From contig CACVBU010000878.1 of assembly GCA_902728285.1 (NCBI GenBank), forward strand, positions 1,675,786-1,739,785: DNA of 64,000 bases. Direction: 5' to 3'. Origin of the DNA: Clytia hemisphaerica (lineage: Eukaryota; Cnidaria; Hydrozoa; Leptothecata; Clytiidae). Positions 1 through 10,079 of the stretch are shown here, one piece after another (position 1 is the first letter of the stretch; each line of letters opens with the position of its first letter). The notes under the pieces were generated by a model that had not been told where the DNA came from, did no database searches, and worked only from the letters and a program-made list of their open reading frames with translations. Position numbers and translations under genes: made by a program.

Positions 1-142
1 GGTAAGTTACTGGGAGCTGAGAGTAGGTGTGGCGCTCCACCTCAGCATTCGATCTCCCAGGTCTAGCGCAAATAGAAAAGGGGATAGACTCCCTCACTCC
101 CGGCTCCGCCGACAGCCACCAGATGAATATACTTACTTTACT
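1..142 (+). mobile_element. SINE, 3' part (cut by window edge)
   Basis: Positions 1-142 match 43685-43828 almost base for base. The second copy is complete and starts with a tRNA-like head, so this is the body and tail of the same SINE. The tail is a short CTTA-rich repeat. The tRNA-like head lies before the window. Confidence 0.85.
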
Positions 143-246
143 ATAAGGATGGCATAAGCATATTCTAGGCTCAAAAATTTTCCTTTGGCTTATACATAAC
201 GTGTACACAAAAACAAACAAAAAGACCGGATAAAAGTTTAAAAGAA

Positions 247-417
247 TAGACCTTATCGAAGATTTTTCTAAAAAGGCGATGCATTTTGAGATTGTTTCGA
301 GTGTATTACAATAAAATTTCCTCGAGGAATTCCTAAGAGATTTCTATTGTAATACTCTCGGAACAATCCAACATTGCATCGCTTTTTTAAAAAAATCAAA
401 AACTCCGATATGATCTA
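247..417. mobile_element. short TIR element (MITE), TA-flanked
   Basis: The two halves are imperfect inverted repeats through the whole element: TAGACC..TATCG at the left against CGATATGATCTA at the right, with matching internal GGCGATGCA/TGCATCGC blocks and a centre near 335. TA on each side would fit Tc1/mariner-type target duplication. There is no coding capacity. Its TAGACC start resembles the elements at 23130 and the arms near 20373/21036. Confidence 0.65.
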
Positions 418-527
418 TTATTCAAATTTGACCAAATTCCATTCTGAACATTTACAAGTGATATTGGCAGATTTTACTCATACTTAAATGTTTGTCTGCT
501 TAAAACAAAATATTCCCACAATGCCAT

Positions 528-2426
528 TCAATAATCAGGTGTTTCTTCTTTAATTTGGTCTAAAGGTATCATTCCATCAACAAAAGTTGAAATTTTTTCT
601 ACGGCGTCGCTAGGTGGGTCCGACGGCTGGGTCTCCGCACCCATATCTAAAAGCGTGTTTTCAAAATCACTCATTTGTATGTAGCGAGGGTCCCCGGACC
701 CATCTTCACCGTCGGAAAGCGGGTCTCCGTTACTTATAGGTGACGTGACAGGGTTCTTATGTACATTATTAACATGTTTCAAATACGCCGTCCGTGTCGG
801 GAATGTTAGAACACAGAAATTACATTCGAATACATCTTGAACGTCAAAAGTCACCGTTTCACGTTTTTCATTATCTAACATGAAACTATCTTCTAGATCC
901 TCTTCTTTTATTTTAAACATAACTTGATCTAGATCCGTAACCGGAATTGCTTCTTTTCGTTTAAGTGGACGTCCTTTCCGTTTTGATTTGGTCGTGCTTG
1001 ATTGTCCGGACGTCTCGCCTTCCGTAGCTTGATTGGCACCGTCTGTGCGCGTTTTCGTAGAATTACGCGGTTTCTTTTTGTTAGGTTCTTTACAACTAAT
1101 AGGTCGATCAAAAACGCCATTTTGTATGTGTCTTTTATGGTGGGAATTCAAACCCGACTTGTGGCGGAAAGGGCGGCTGCAAAACATACATTTAAACGGA
1201 AACTCTCCAGTATGAATCAACATGTGATCGTTCAAGTGCGCCTGCGCGAGAAACTTCCTCGAGCACACGTTACAAGTGAATTTCTTCTCTTTACCCGAAC
1301 GAAAGCTGCGCCCGTGTGTAACCAAAGAACCATTTTTATCCTTAGCTGCTTTCTCTTCCCTTAGGCTTTTCGCCACTGATTCTTCTATACTATTTTCCAC
1401 CTCTAACGCGCCATTATGATTAATCAGCGCTTTTTCGATAACTTCTTTACCGTGTATGTCGTCCAAGATATTTTTCGATCCACCACTGGAGTCGGAGGAT
1501 GGTGCCCCAGTTGCATTATAATGTCTTGGTTTGGGTCCTCTCCTGTTCTTATCATCATAACATTGTATCCGTTCCAACATAATCCCGTTCGCTATGTTAT
1601 CAAGCGGAAAATCGACCCAGTCCCCACCCGGATGGTCACTGACGAAAATCCGTGCTTCCACTTGACCGACAGGGTCTAGAATATAGGCGAACTCCGACTT
1701 TTTCTCATGATCCGTATCACTAGTGCTTGTCGATATTCCCGTGGTTAGATCACCGTTATCAATGACTCTGATCATGAAAATAACACGTCCGTCCATCGTC
1801 TTCACTTTCTTGCATTGGAACTTGGCCCCCGTAGAAAATTCAGCGCTCAACGTCTTGGAGCCAGCAAATCCTTCATGTGATTTCGATATAGCGACCATTA
1901 TTTTTGGGTCAATAACAGGTTCTGAAGTTGGTATAGGGCTGTTCATCATCTGGACGGTTTGAGATTGATCTGGAGATTGAGTCGGGATTAAGGAAGGTCC
2001 AGGCTGGACAAAGACGGTAGGTGTCATTTGTGCAGGTTGCAGTATCTGGATGGTCTTAGGTGGCAGGGGTCCAGCTACCGTTCCAGGAGGGGGTGGTGCT
2101 CGGATTAGTACTGTGCCTGCTGGCAGCGCGTTTTCAAGATTCTTCGGGAAGCGATCCGGAGAAAGAATAGCTGGTGACAGGGGGATAGCGCCAGCTGGGA
2201 ATGAAGTCATTGGCTGCATCACGTTGATGTTGTGAGGGTACGGAGCAATGGGGACGAAACGTTGTGTAGCTACTGTCGGTGTAACTGCTAAAGGTGTGGT
2301 CGCCATAGTTGGTGCAGACGCTAGGTGGTTGTCTTCTAGTTTCTGACGTTTAACTCTGGGGTGATCACTTCGTTCAGAGTGACTGTATGGAATAGGACCT
2401 TCAAAGACTTCGTACTTGTGGTGAAG
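528..2426 (-). CDS. terminal coding exon of the zinc-finger gene
   Basis: The exon starts after a TTACAG acceptor at 2427-2432 and ends at a TGA stop (528-530). Its first codons, Leu-His, complete finger 5. It contains the Pro-rich linker, fingers 6 and 7 as a tandem pair with a TGE-type linker, the AT-hook-like basic patch near 953-985, finger 8 and an acidic tail. The open frame runs to 2450, but bases 2427-2450 are intron. Confidence 0.88.
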   Translation of the reverse strand, partial: LHHKYEVFEGPIPYSHSERSDHPRVKRQKLEDNHLASAPTMATTPLAVTPTVATQRFVPIAPYPHNINVMQPMTSFPAGAIPLSPAILSPDRFPKNLENALPAGTVLIRAPPPPGTVAGPLPPKTIQILQPAQMTPTVFVQPGPSLIPTQSPDQSQTVQMMNSPIPTSEPVIDPKIMVAISKSHEGFAGSKTLSAEFSTGAKFQCKKVKTMDGRVIFMIRVIDNGDLTTGISTSTSDTDHEKKSEFAYILDPVGQVEARIFVSDHPGGDWVDFPLDNIANGIMLERIQCYDDKNRRGPKPRHYNATGAPSSDSSGGSKNILDDIHGKEVIEKALINHNGALEVENSIEESVAKSLREEKAAKDKNGSLVTHGRSFRSGKEKKFTCNVCSRKFLAQAHLNDHMLIHTGEFPFKCMFCSRPFRHKSGLNSHHKRHIQNGVFDRPISCKEPNKKKPRNSTKTRTDGANQATEGETSGQSSTTKSKRKGRPLKRKEAIPVTDLDQVMFKIKEEDLEDSFMLDNEKRETVTFDVQDVFECNFCVLTFPTRTAYLKHVNNVHKNPVTSPISNGDPLSDGEDGSGDPRYIQMSDFENTLLDMGAETQPSDPPSDAVEKISTFVDGMIPLDQIKEETPDY

Positions 2427-5400
2427 CTGTAATATGAAAATATAAAACATTTTGTATGGTAATGGCGCAAGCTGTGGATAATAGTGAAGGTTAAAGGCCG
2501 GTCTCCACTTTCGCGCGAAATGGGCGACAGTTATTTCCTTAACTTTTTTTTGCCTAAAGAAAAGATTACGTCATAAAAAAGTTTCGCACCAACAAAAAAA
2601 AAAGTTGAAGGAAGTTCTACTTTTTTCATCCGTTACGTCAACTTCGACCAATGGAATTGCTTCATTTTTAAATCGACCAGTGACGTCAAAAACGTCAAAA
2701 AGTTTTCGTCCATGTCGCGAGAAAGTGGAGACCGACCTTAAGTATCGATAGTCTTTTTGCAACGACGAATGTATGTTCCCTCTAGCCTTCGTTCGCAAAA
2801 CGACACTTTTCTTCAGGCTAACTTTAATACAAGGCAGACTTACCCTACAAAAGGGCTACTTAGACTAGTAGATGTTATGTTGTTTGAGGGGCGTCACTCT
2901 CGTTGTGAGAGTCTTTGCCCAACAAAAGGGCTACTTAGACTACACAAATGACGAACAATATTCAATATGGTTTACGGACCGTAATGTACAGAGTAAACAA
3001 CAGGTGCTGTATTACAAAGAGGAATTTTTTTTCTATATTGTTGGAATATTGCAAATCGAGCTGAGAATGTATTGCAGACACCTTTTTCAATATATTGCCG
3101 GCATTCAGCAATATTTCATCAATAAATTGCCTGACAATATATTGTGCATTGTTTTATTGTTTGTATTAGGATTTTATCAATCAGTCCAAGAATGAACAGA
3201 GTCTACGGGTACGCGAAGACTTCTGGATTAGCAAACTCACGACCTTTGAGCCTCAGGGGTTGAACGAGGGGGGAAGTGACGATTGATTATGGTTAGGTTT
3301 TTACCCTTTCTTTGTTTAGTTCTTTCCCTTGTGTATATAGATATAGTATATAAACCTTGTCGAATAAATCTATTTTTATGTTGAAAAAGGCCATTTGGCC
3401 GAAATATTCATTAGAAAGATGATGTTTTATCTCTGACTACGTTATGTAGTGTTGTAGTCCTTCATAATTTCTCCAAATGGTAAAAAGGTTACCTTGATGT
3501 GTCTGTTCCATCCAGATCGTTGAGCAAACCTCTTATGACAGAATTCGCATTCGTACGGCATTTCACCACTGTGTACGTTGAAATGTTCTCGATGATGGAA
3601 CTTGTTGTAAAACTTCTTAGTGCACAGTTTGCATTGGTAGTAGTAACGCTCACCTGTGAATTATGAGCGGATAAAAAGGTTGTTAGTTTTCAACTACTGC
3701 AATTATAGCGTTCTAAAGGCCAGTCTCCACTTACGCGCGCTGTGATCGCACCGTTTGGCTTTAATCCTTTTTGCTTGGAAAAAAAGATTACGTCATAAAA
3801 AAATAGCGCGTGCTCAAAAAAAAAGTTGAGCCATGGCGTTCTAAATACATGAGTTGAACACATGTCAACTGTTTTCAACCGTTACGTCAGATCGCACCAA
3901 TGAATTTGCTTCATTTTTCTTTTGACCAATAGCGTGGAAGCTTTGCTCGAAAAAGTGCGATCGAAGTGCGCGCAAGTGGACACCGGCCTTAAGTCTCAGG
4001 CCTAGCAAGCGTGCAACGATTTTGATTTTGTGGGGCTCAATTTTTTGAAGTCACTGCATTGATGCTAGTACAAAATGTACCACGGAGCAAAAATTTTTAT
4101 TGATTTTACTGATCTTGTGACCCTGCCGATGCCTCAACGTCACCCTGGGTTTGGAGACACGGCTAAAGATCCCCGCCAACCTATTTTTTTTTCTATATAT
4201 TTATGAGCCCCTGTCTCCGATCTGTCAAAAAACTTTTTTTCGAAATATCGAATCCCTGGATATCCTATTTTATTAGTAAAGACCCCCTGGATATTCACTC
4301 TTAAAAATATGCTCAACCCCTTGGATATCCTCTCTTCTAAAGATGCTTACACCCTGGATATCGTATTTTTTACTTGAAAAGACACTTTACCGCTCCCTTG
4401 CAGATATTTAATCCCCTGGATATCCACTTTTGAACAAAAATCGTTAACCCTCTGGATATCCCACCAGCCATTTCAAAGCCCCGCAAACGCCAGATTAAAA
4501 GTAAAATTCATTACCAGATTTCTAAAAATAAGCCATGCGAAAACAAAGAAAGTGCTACATTCAATCCCTCATTCTTAATGCGGCACAAATCATAAGGCTT
4601 CACTTTACTTGCTTGGGAAAGTTTAAAGATTTCTCTCTAGTCTCTTCGGGGCTTTTAAACTCAATGGTTGATAAAGCCCGAAGGGCTAGATGTCGTGCTT
4701 TTAGCCATGGCAGAAAAAAAAATGAACATCGGAAAAAATATTGTTGCTATTGTTTTCGAAAACCTGCGAAGCTTTTGATTGGTCAAGCGCTAAAAATTCT
4801 ATTGTAATGTCACGTGAGCAAGGTAGGATTTCCTACCGAAATACGGCACACTTTACAGCCAAAGTAAGCCATGTAGCCCTTCGGGCTTTATAAATCTATG
4901 TTTTAAACTCAATGGTTGAACCGGTTACGCAAAAACAAAGAAAGTGCTACATTCAACGATCCCTCTCTGGTTTCTTCAGGACTTTAAACTCAATGGTTAA
5001 AATCTCTCACCTTCCTTTCCAATGATGGGTATTGATTCTTCACTTCTGTTGAGCTCCACATCAACACCGATGGTGTGTGCAGAATGTTTGATCGGTTCCT
5101 CCTGTGTCTGATTCTCTATAATCCTCCTCAAAGTGTCTTCTTTACGTCTCTTACTAACTGCTTTAATATAATGACGGGCGTTTTCTAACACCTCGGGCGT
5201 AAATTCTGACACCCCTGGTAAAGCACCCTCTTCAGGTCTTCCCGCTTCGTCTATTGGAAAATTAAGATGATTGTTACTTGGTCCAGCAGAGCCTGGATCT
5301 TTAGGGATAGGTAGTCTTTGAACAATGTCGTTTAGCCTGTGGACTATGCTAACGCTCCCTGTTTTGCGATTCTCAAAGTTCTTTTTGGAACGGTTTAGAA

Positions 5401-5979
5401 TCTCTTTCAATGACGTCGCATTGAATCTACGTATCAAGTTGACGTGTAGTTTTGTATGTACATCTAAAGCTTCTTTAGTGGTGAATTTCCGTTGACAGAT
5501 TTTACAACATAGCTCTGAATCATTGCTCACTTTATCTGTTGTAGTTGTTGTGAAGTTGAGAGAACTGGTATGAAGTTGTTTGTGTTTGTTCAACGCTTCT
5601 AAAGACGTGAATCTCTTCTTGCACGTGATACAGATGAGATGTTCCCCATTCTCTTTCTCGTGCGCACGTTGATGCAGTTTAAACGTTTTGAAGCTTTTGA
5701 ATTTCATACCGCATTGCCAACACGAGTATGTGATTGTACCGGGATCTTTCCGTTTAATGCCTTCCCCGGTAGGTTTTGCGGTCCGTAATTTGACAGTGTT
5801 TGGAGAGAGAAGAAAGAATGATTTTCCGTCACGTGACTTTTTGTTTATCATGTTTGAAATTTGTTGAGCGGATGAAGCGGCCGCGTGAACGTTCGTAGTG
5901 TGTGCTTCAGGTAACGATTGAGTGTCTGGTTCAAGGTTACATAACGTACACGATTCTTGATTGACGTTATTGAGCTCCC
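528..5979 (-). CDS. C2H2 zinc-finger protein, 5'-partial (3 exons)
   Basis: A likely nuclear DNA-binding protein. Three minus-strand exons join in frame: 5979-5011, 3653-3493 and 2426-528, with intron phases 1 and 0 and GT/AG borders. The visible product is about 1,009 residues. It has eight C2H2 fingers: three in the first exon (starting YSCWQC, LICITC, LCCKIC), two in the second (YQCKLC, YECEFC) and three in the last (FTCNVC, FKCMFC, FECNFC). The last finger has HX4H spacing. The fifth finger's final His is encoded after the intron, which strongly supports the splice. Between fingers 5 and 6 lie a Pro-rich segment and an unrecognised ~130-residue region. After finger 7 is an AT-hook-like basic stretch (RKGRPLKRK). 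The first visible exon starts in phase 1, so 5' exons and the start codon are missing. A candidate preceding exon end is at 6613, but it is weak. Orthology is not recognised. Confidence 0.88.
2495..2738. mobile_element. Harbinger-like MITE, copy 1
   Basis: The terminal inverted repeat AGGCCGGTCTCCACTT is read inward from both ends with one mismatch, flanked by TAA on both sides. A 3-bp TAA/TTA duplication is the hallmark of PIF/Harbinger elements. It lies in the last intron of the zinc-finger gene. Copies 2 (3717) and 3 (47628) share ends and the internal AAAAGATTACGTCATAAAA block. Confidence 0.85.
2929..3128 (+). repeat. dispersed repeat with TATTG-rich body, copy 1
   Basis: Shares a long similar stretch (GGACCGTAATGTAC, TATTGTTGGAA, TTGCAAATCGAGCTGA, CAATATATT) with 52629-52845 in the same orientation. 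It contains many TATTG/CAATA motifs that can self-pair. Class unknown. Confidence 0.7.
3493..3653 (-). CDS. internal exon of the zinc-finger gene (fingers 4 and 5)
   Basis: 161 bases: two bases complete a Gly codon and 53 codons follow. It encodes two C2H2 fingers joined by an HSGEMPYE linker. It is flanked by a CACAG acceptor and a GTAACC donor. Both neighbours fit in phase. It is too short to stand out as an open frame alone. Confidence 0.9.
3717..3989. mobile_element. Harbinger-like MITE, copy 2
   Basis: Starts AGGCCAGTCTCCACTT and ends with the inverted form, with TAA on both sides. The internal block AAAAAGATTACGTCATAAAA is shared with copy 1. It lies in the intron between the first and second visible zinc-finger exons. 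Confidence 0.85.
4190..4470. repeat. dispersed repeat with iterated CCCTGGATATCC motif
   Basis: The palindromic core GGATATCC with a C/G run recurs about six times at 20-60-base spacing. The same repeat occurs inverted at 50580-50800 (same spacer words: AAAATACGATATC, AAGAGTG, TACTAATAAAGTAGGATATCC) and as shorter pieces at 35369-35505 and 47450-47560. Confidence 0.75.
4671..4891. mobile_element. MITE with ATAAAGCCCGAAGGGCTA ends
   Basis: ATAAAGCCCGAAGGGCTA at the left is repeated inverted at the right end. Both outer flanks contain ACTCAATGGTTG. It lies in a zinc-finger-gene intron about 120 bases from the exon's splice donor. No coding capacity. Confidence 0.75.
5011..5979 (-). CDS. first visible exon of the zinc-finger gene (fingers 1-3)
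   Basis: The exon begins after a TTTCAG acceptor at 5980 in phase 1 and ends before a GTGAGA donor at 5010. It carries three spaced C2H2 fingers, then a ~150-residue region of low complexity and basic patches. There is no plausible initiator ATG: the open frame upstream runs into the acceptor and starts only at a TTG. This is therefore an internal exon. Confidence 0.87.
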
Positions 5980-6023
5980 CTGAAATCAAAAGATGATTTG
6001 GAAATAGTACTTAGTACTTAGAT

Positions 6024-6300
6024 CATGTTCAGACGTTACGGTTCCGTATCGTTCCGAAACGAAACGGTTCCGAAACAAGTGTGAACGTCAAAATTCGAAA
6101 CGTCAAAATTCGAAACGTCAAAAAAGAAGACGTTACAAAGTAAAACAGATCAAAACGGTTTTGCTCCACTTTTTTCATCGGAACGGAACACTGCTCCGTT
6201 TTTACTTGCTCCGAAATGTTCCGAATCCAATATGAACACGCTCGTTCCGTCACGAAAATTATACCGGAGCGAAACGGACCTGTAACGTGTGAACACGGTT
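6024..6300. mobile_element. TIR element with GTTCAGACGTTACGG ends, copy 1
   Basis: The left end GTTCAGACGTTACGGTTCCG is mirrored at the right as CGTAACGTGTGAACACGG-like sequence. Internal GAAACGAAACGGTTCC and CAAAATTCGAAACGTCAAAA words are shared with a copy at 37562. It lies just upstream (gene sense) of the first visible zinc-finger exon. Confidence 0.75.
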
Positions 6301-6416
6301 TTATTTATCATTCTTTTGTGACAGTCCCAGGAAAGTTAATCTCTTAAAAATACGCTTTAAAATATCTATCTTTGCATAAATAAAAGCAATAAACTAAAAA
6401 TCAGAAAACTTTAATT

Positions 6417-6570
6417 CATGATATTCATGACGTAATATTTTCTACGGAAAGACCCCGGTTTTAGCGAGTAGTGGCAAATTTAAACTGGGCAAAAGTTGCA
6501 TAAAATTTGCCACTACTTGCAAAAGCCGGCGTCTTTCCGTAGAGAAAACCATTAAGTCATGAATATCACG
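6417..6570. mobile_element. 154-bp MITE with CATGATATTCATGACGTAAT ends
   Basis: About 40 bases at each end are inverted repeats, including TTTCTACGGAAAGAC, TTTGCCACTAC and their complements. Only a short spacer lies in the centre. It would fold into one hairpin. No ORF. Confidence 0.8.
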
Positions 6571-6860
6571 AATAAACAAACAAAACATAAACGAAAGATA
6601 ACAAAAGAATACCTGTTAATATCTCATCTGACTTTTAACAGCGTTGCTCAATTATCTTGATTGCTCTTGATCGACTTACTTCTTTCTAGCTTTTAAATTC
6701 TTCAAATTTTCAATGCAGACTTTTAGTAAGACATGGATTATGACATTATAAATAATTTAATCGTTTAAAAATTGACAACAGCACAAAATCTCATTGACTT
6801 TTACTGGCTTCTACATCTTAGTGGCTGACTAAAAATTGATAAAACAAGCAATACTTTAAT

Positions 6861-7278
6861 GGACCTACCTATTTATAAAACGAATAATTAGAATTTAATG
6901 GAAGTAATGTATAATTTTAAATTTCGAATTATATATCTATTGGAACGGAGAAAGCAATTAAGAAACACCTTTTCGGCAGTACTAATGTGCATCTATGTGC
7001 AAAAAATCGCAAAAAACTAATGATAAAATCTCGAGAAAATCTCAAAAAACCACTTTTTTCGGGACATTTCCGGTTCTACCGGCCGGAAAAATTTATTTTT
7101 CGAAAATTGGGCTCTGTCACATTCGAGGGTTTATAGTAATGCACCTTTGTGCAAAAAATCAGAAAAATTGAATGAGCCAATCTCGAGAAAAGTTGGTAAC
7201 TAACGAACGAACGAACGAACGAACTAACTAACGAACACGGGTTAATTTATAGGACCTTCACCCCACCGGGGTAGGTCC
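6861..7278. mobile_element. GGACCTACC-ended element, short copy
   Basis: Starts GGACCTACCT and ends GGGTAGGTCC. The body has TTTGTGCAAAAAATC, TCTCGAGAAAA and TTCCGG-GGCCGGAA words and a short (CGAA)n tract at 7202-7238. The long copy at 17231-19033 has the same ends, body and tetranucleotide tract. Confidence 0.75.
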
Positions 7279-9408
7279 AAAAACTTGGTATATTTTTTAA
7301 AAACAACACTAAAACTTTCATGGTGATATTTTAAGCTTTATCCACCTATTATATTAATTCGAAATTAAGGGTTTTTCCCCTCTAACAGCCTCTCCACATC
7401 TCTAATAAGTTTCAGACTTATTCAATTTCCCAGACTCTTGGAGGAAAAACCAAGTATCCTTTTTCCCTTCTTTACAGATTTCTTGCGAACCATTTTTTTG
7501 AGGAGCCCTTTTCCATGGCGCTCCAGGCTTTTTCAAACCAGTGAGAACCCTGCTCTCCTAAGAATTTGTTGAATCTTTTAAATCTGAGGCAATAAGTCAA
7601 GACAAAAAAAAATTGAGCATACCATTTTCTTGTTTGACTTGTACGTTCAATTCTTGGGTCTTTAAAAAAAGCAAAATAATCAAATTAAGTTCTACATCAA
7701 AGGTTTCGTTCTTAAATAAAAGTGATATTAATTCACTGGATGTGGAGAGATTGGTCAGAAAAATGAAAAGAAAAACATTTTTTGCTTATATCAGCATAAT
7801 ATAACAATAGGCAGACACTGTCATCCTGATATGAAACATGTGTCTGATATGAAACAGGAACACTTATGTAAAAAAAACCTTTAAGCTGACCCTGATAATG
7901 ATAATTGGAATTAATGACAGCAAAATTTAGCAACGAGATCACACTGACACTGAGTTTTCGTAAAATAATACATAATACAGAGATTTTTCTTAGCACTTTG
8001 AGTTGGGTCCGTTTTGGTGAATATAGATCGAGTTTCTAATATGTCTGAAAGGGCTTGCTGTGAATTGATGAAGCTGGGGTCTGGGGCACTTTACTAAGCT
8101 CCCGTCCCCCACAGCGGGTCCATGGCAAACTCTTGATGACGGTTAAAAGCAAAGCTCCCAAAAAACTTTGCTTGAAATTGTTTTCTTTCGGCTGGTATAT
8201 TGACATAAAAGAATGCTTAAGAAGAATCCCATTGACAATAGTGGAAAAGATGACTGTGAAAACACAAGAAACAACTCATGTTCATGTTCTGAGTGAACAA
8301 ATACTGTGTTACCTTTTTGTAATTTTCAATAAGTTCTTTCCAACAGGTCAAGACATCTTGGTGAAGCCAACAATCATTCCACTCCACTTTGTAAAAGTGG
8401 ACGTCATCCTAACAAAAATAAAGAAGGTATAAATGGATAATTAGATGATGGGAGAACTTTGGCCAACAAATTTCTGCTATTGTATGCATAATGCGGAAAG
8501 GGGTCTGATTCCCCCCTTCTTGCCATTCCCCTAAACTTTAAAAATGCCTATCCCCCAAGGATTTTGGACAAAAATAACTAACAAATATATGTGAAAAAAC
8601 TTTAGAGAGAGAAAGCCAAATAATAAACTTCATTCTTCTTTTTGACTCAGACTACTCTAACAGAAAACTTCCTTTCATGAAGACCAAATTTCTTAACAGT
8701 GCTTGAAAAGAATCTACAATATGTAAGCCCCCCTTCTTAAATTATCCCCCTTCCTTACCCCCCTTTTATTCATGAAAATTTCTGATCCTCCCTTCTTAAT
8801 TTTTTCGGAAGGTGTCATCTCCCCTTAAGAAAGGGGGGAGGGCGAACTATGATAGGATTCTTAGCAAAAATCTCTGAATCTTTTTGCCTGTCCGCAAAAA
8901 ACATCCATTCAATTACACATTTCAATAAGCACACAAGGAGTAAAATGAGAAAGCACTCTATGGATTGTGATAAAGTTTCTTGAGCAATTCATGATTTATA
9001 TGTCACTAAAGGATGAACAACATTTAATAGACCTTTCTGGACCTTTTGCTAGTCAGGATACCATTTCAACTCTAGTATAATCAGCGATGAAAACATTACA
9101 TGACCCCACACTAGGCTAGATTTAGCAAGTATCCTAAGATATTGAGAAAAAAAAGGTTCCCAATTCAAGACATTTCATAGTGTGCAAGGGGGTTCCAGGT
9201 CCTACCTAAAAATTTAGGTCCCACCTTACCCTAAAATTCCCACCCTCAATCCAAACTCCCAGATCCCAGCTAAAAATGCTAGCCACACGAAAAATTATAC
9301 TAATTTGAGGAACTAAACCCCTAATCCCCACCTTAACTTGTTTCTCCCACCGAAAACCTGAAAATTTCCAATTCCCACCTGGAAATTTCTGACCCGAAAC
9401 ATCAAACC
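7279..9408. other. intergenic, no gene seen
   Basis: No exon with recognisable homology or convincing splice pattern. Open frames here are short and compositionally like the surroundings. At about 8490-8845 and 9180-9410 there are runs of C-rich direct repeats of the form seen in other C/G-tract elements of this window, so these are probably degraded TIR elements. Confidence 0.6.
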
Positions 9409-9814
9409 CCCCCCACTATTCTGGGCAGGGGGGGGCACGCAGTTACTACAAGACATGATGTGTAGTAAGTGCTTTTTCAACACTTTTTTTCAGGACCACC
9501 ACCCTTTGCAGTTCCTACACCTTGGTAGTAACTGTTTTCAGAAAATATTTCCAGGTACCACCCCTGTTTTTAAGTGATATCATCAAAAACATGCTCGAAA
9601 TTACCCTAAATTGCGATTATTTCTCAACCTAAAGCCATTTTTGTGCTAGATTTTCTTTTAATTAACTTGGTTAACAGCTGTTGAGAACATTTTAATGATA
9701 ATTAGGGAAAGCATAATTTCAAAGTTGGGGTGAGAAAAAGTTCAAAAGTTCTTTAAAAAGAGTTAAAATATAAGCACTTACTACACCAAAAGTGTTCGTT
9801 TTAGTGTTTGGCAC

Positions 9815-10049
9815 TGTTAATCTCTACCTTATAGATGAATAATACAAAGTGATAAACAATAATATATGATAGCCAGTGGGGCTTTATGTGTAATCTGTAA
9901 ATGGTAAACGTTCATATTGATTCTTGTGTTGGTTCAAGTTGGATTGTGTTCATCAAGTCTTCTGTTGGGAAGACTTATTATATTGGTTTATATTGCATCC
10001 GGTCAAGCAAGGATCAGCAATCACTAGGTTGGTAAATACCTATTTAACA
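9815..10049 (+). repeat. copia 5' LTR
   Basis: 235 bases, beginning TGTTAATC and ending TATTTAACA. Identical by eye to the 3' LTR, which implies a recent insertion or a recent conversion event. Confidence 0.95.
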
Positions 10050-10051
10050 TT

Positions 10052-10061
10052 TGGTAGCAGA
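10052..10061 (+). promoter_or_regulatory. tRNA primer-binding site
   Basis: TGGTAGCAGA two bases after the LTR. This complements the conserved 3' end of animal initiator tRNA-Met (TCTGCTA plus CCA), a usual primer for copia/Ty1 elements. The tRNA assignment comes from family knowledge. Confidence 0.75.
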
Positions 10062-10079
10062 TGGGAACAACGATCCACT

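Noticed and set aside
4535..4807. 90-residue open frame in a zinc-finger-gene intron
   Set aside because: It overlaps a MITE with inverted ends and has no domain or splice context.
6600..6640. Upstream exon of the zinc-finger gene ending at 6613
   Set aside because: The donor and phase fit (six in-frame codons before it), but a stop lies close upstream and the only acceptor lacks a pyrimidine tract. Mentioned, not annotated.
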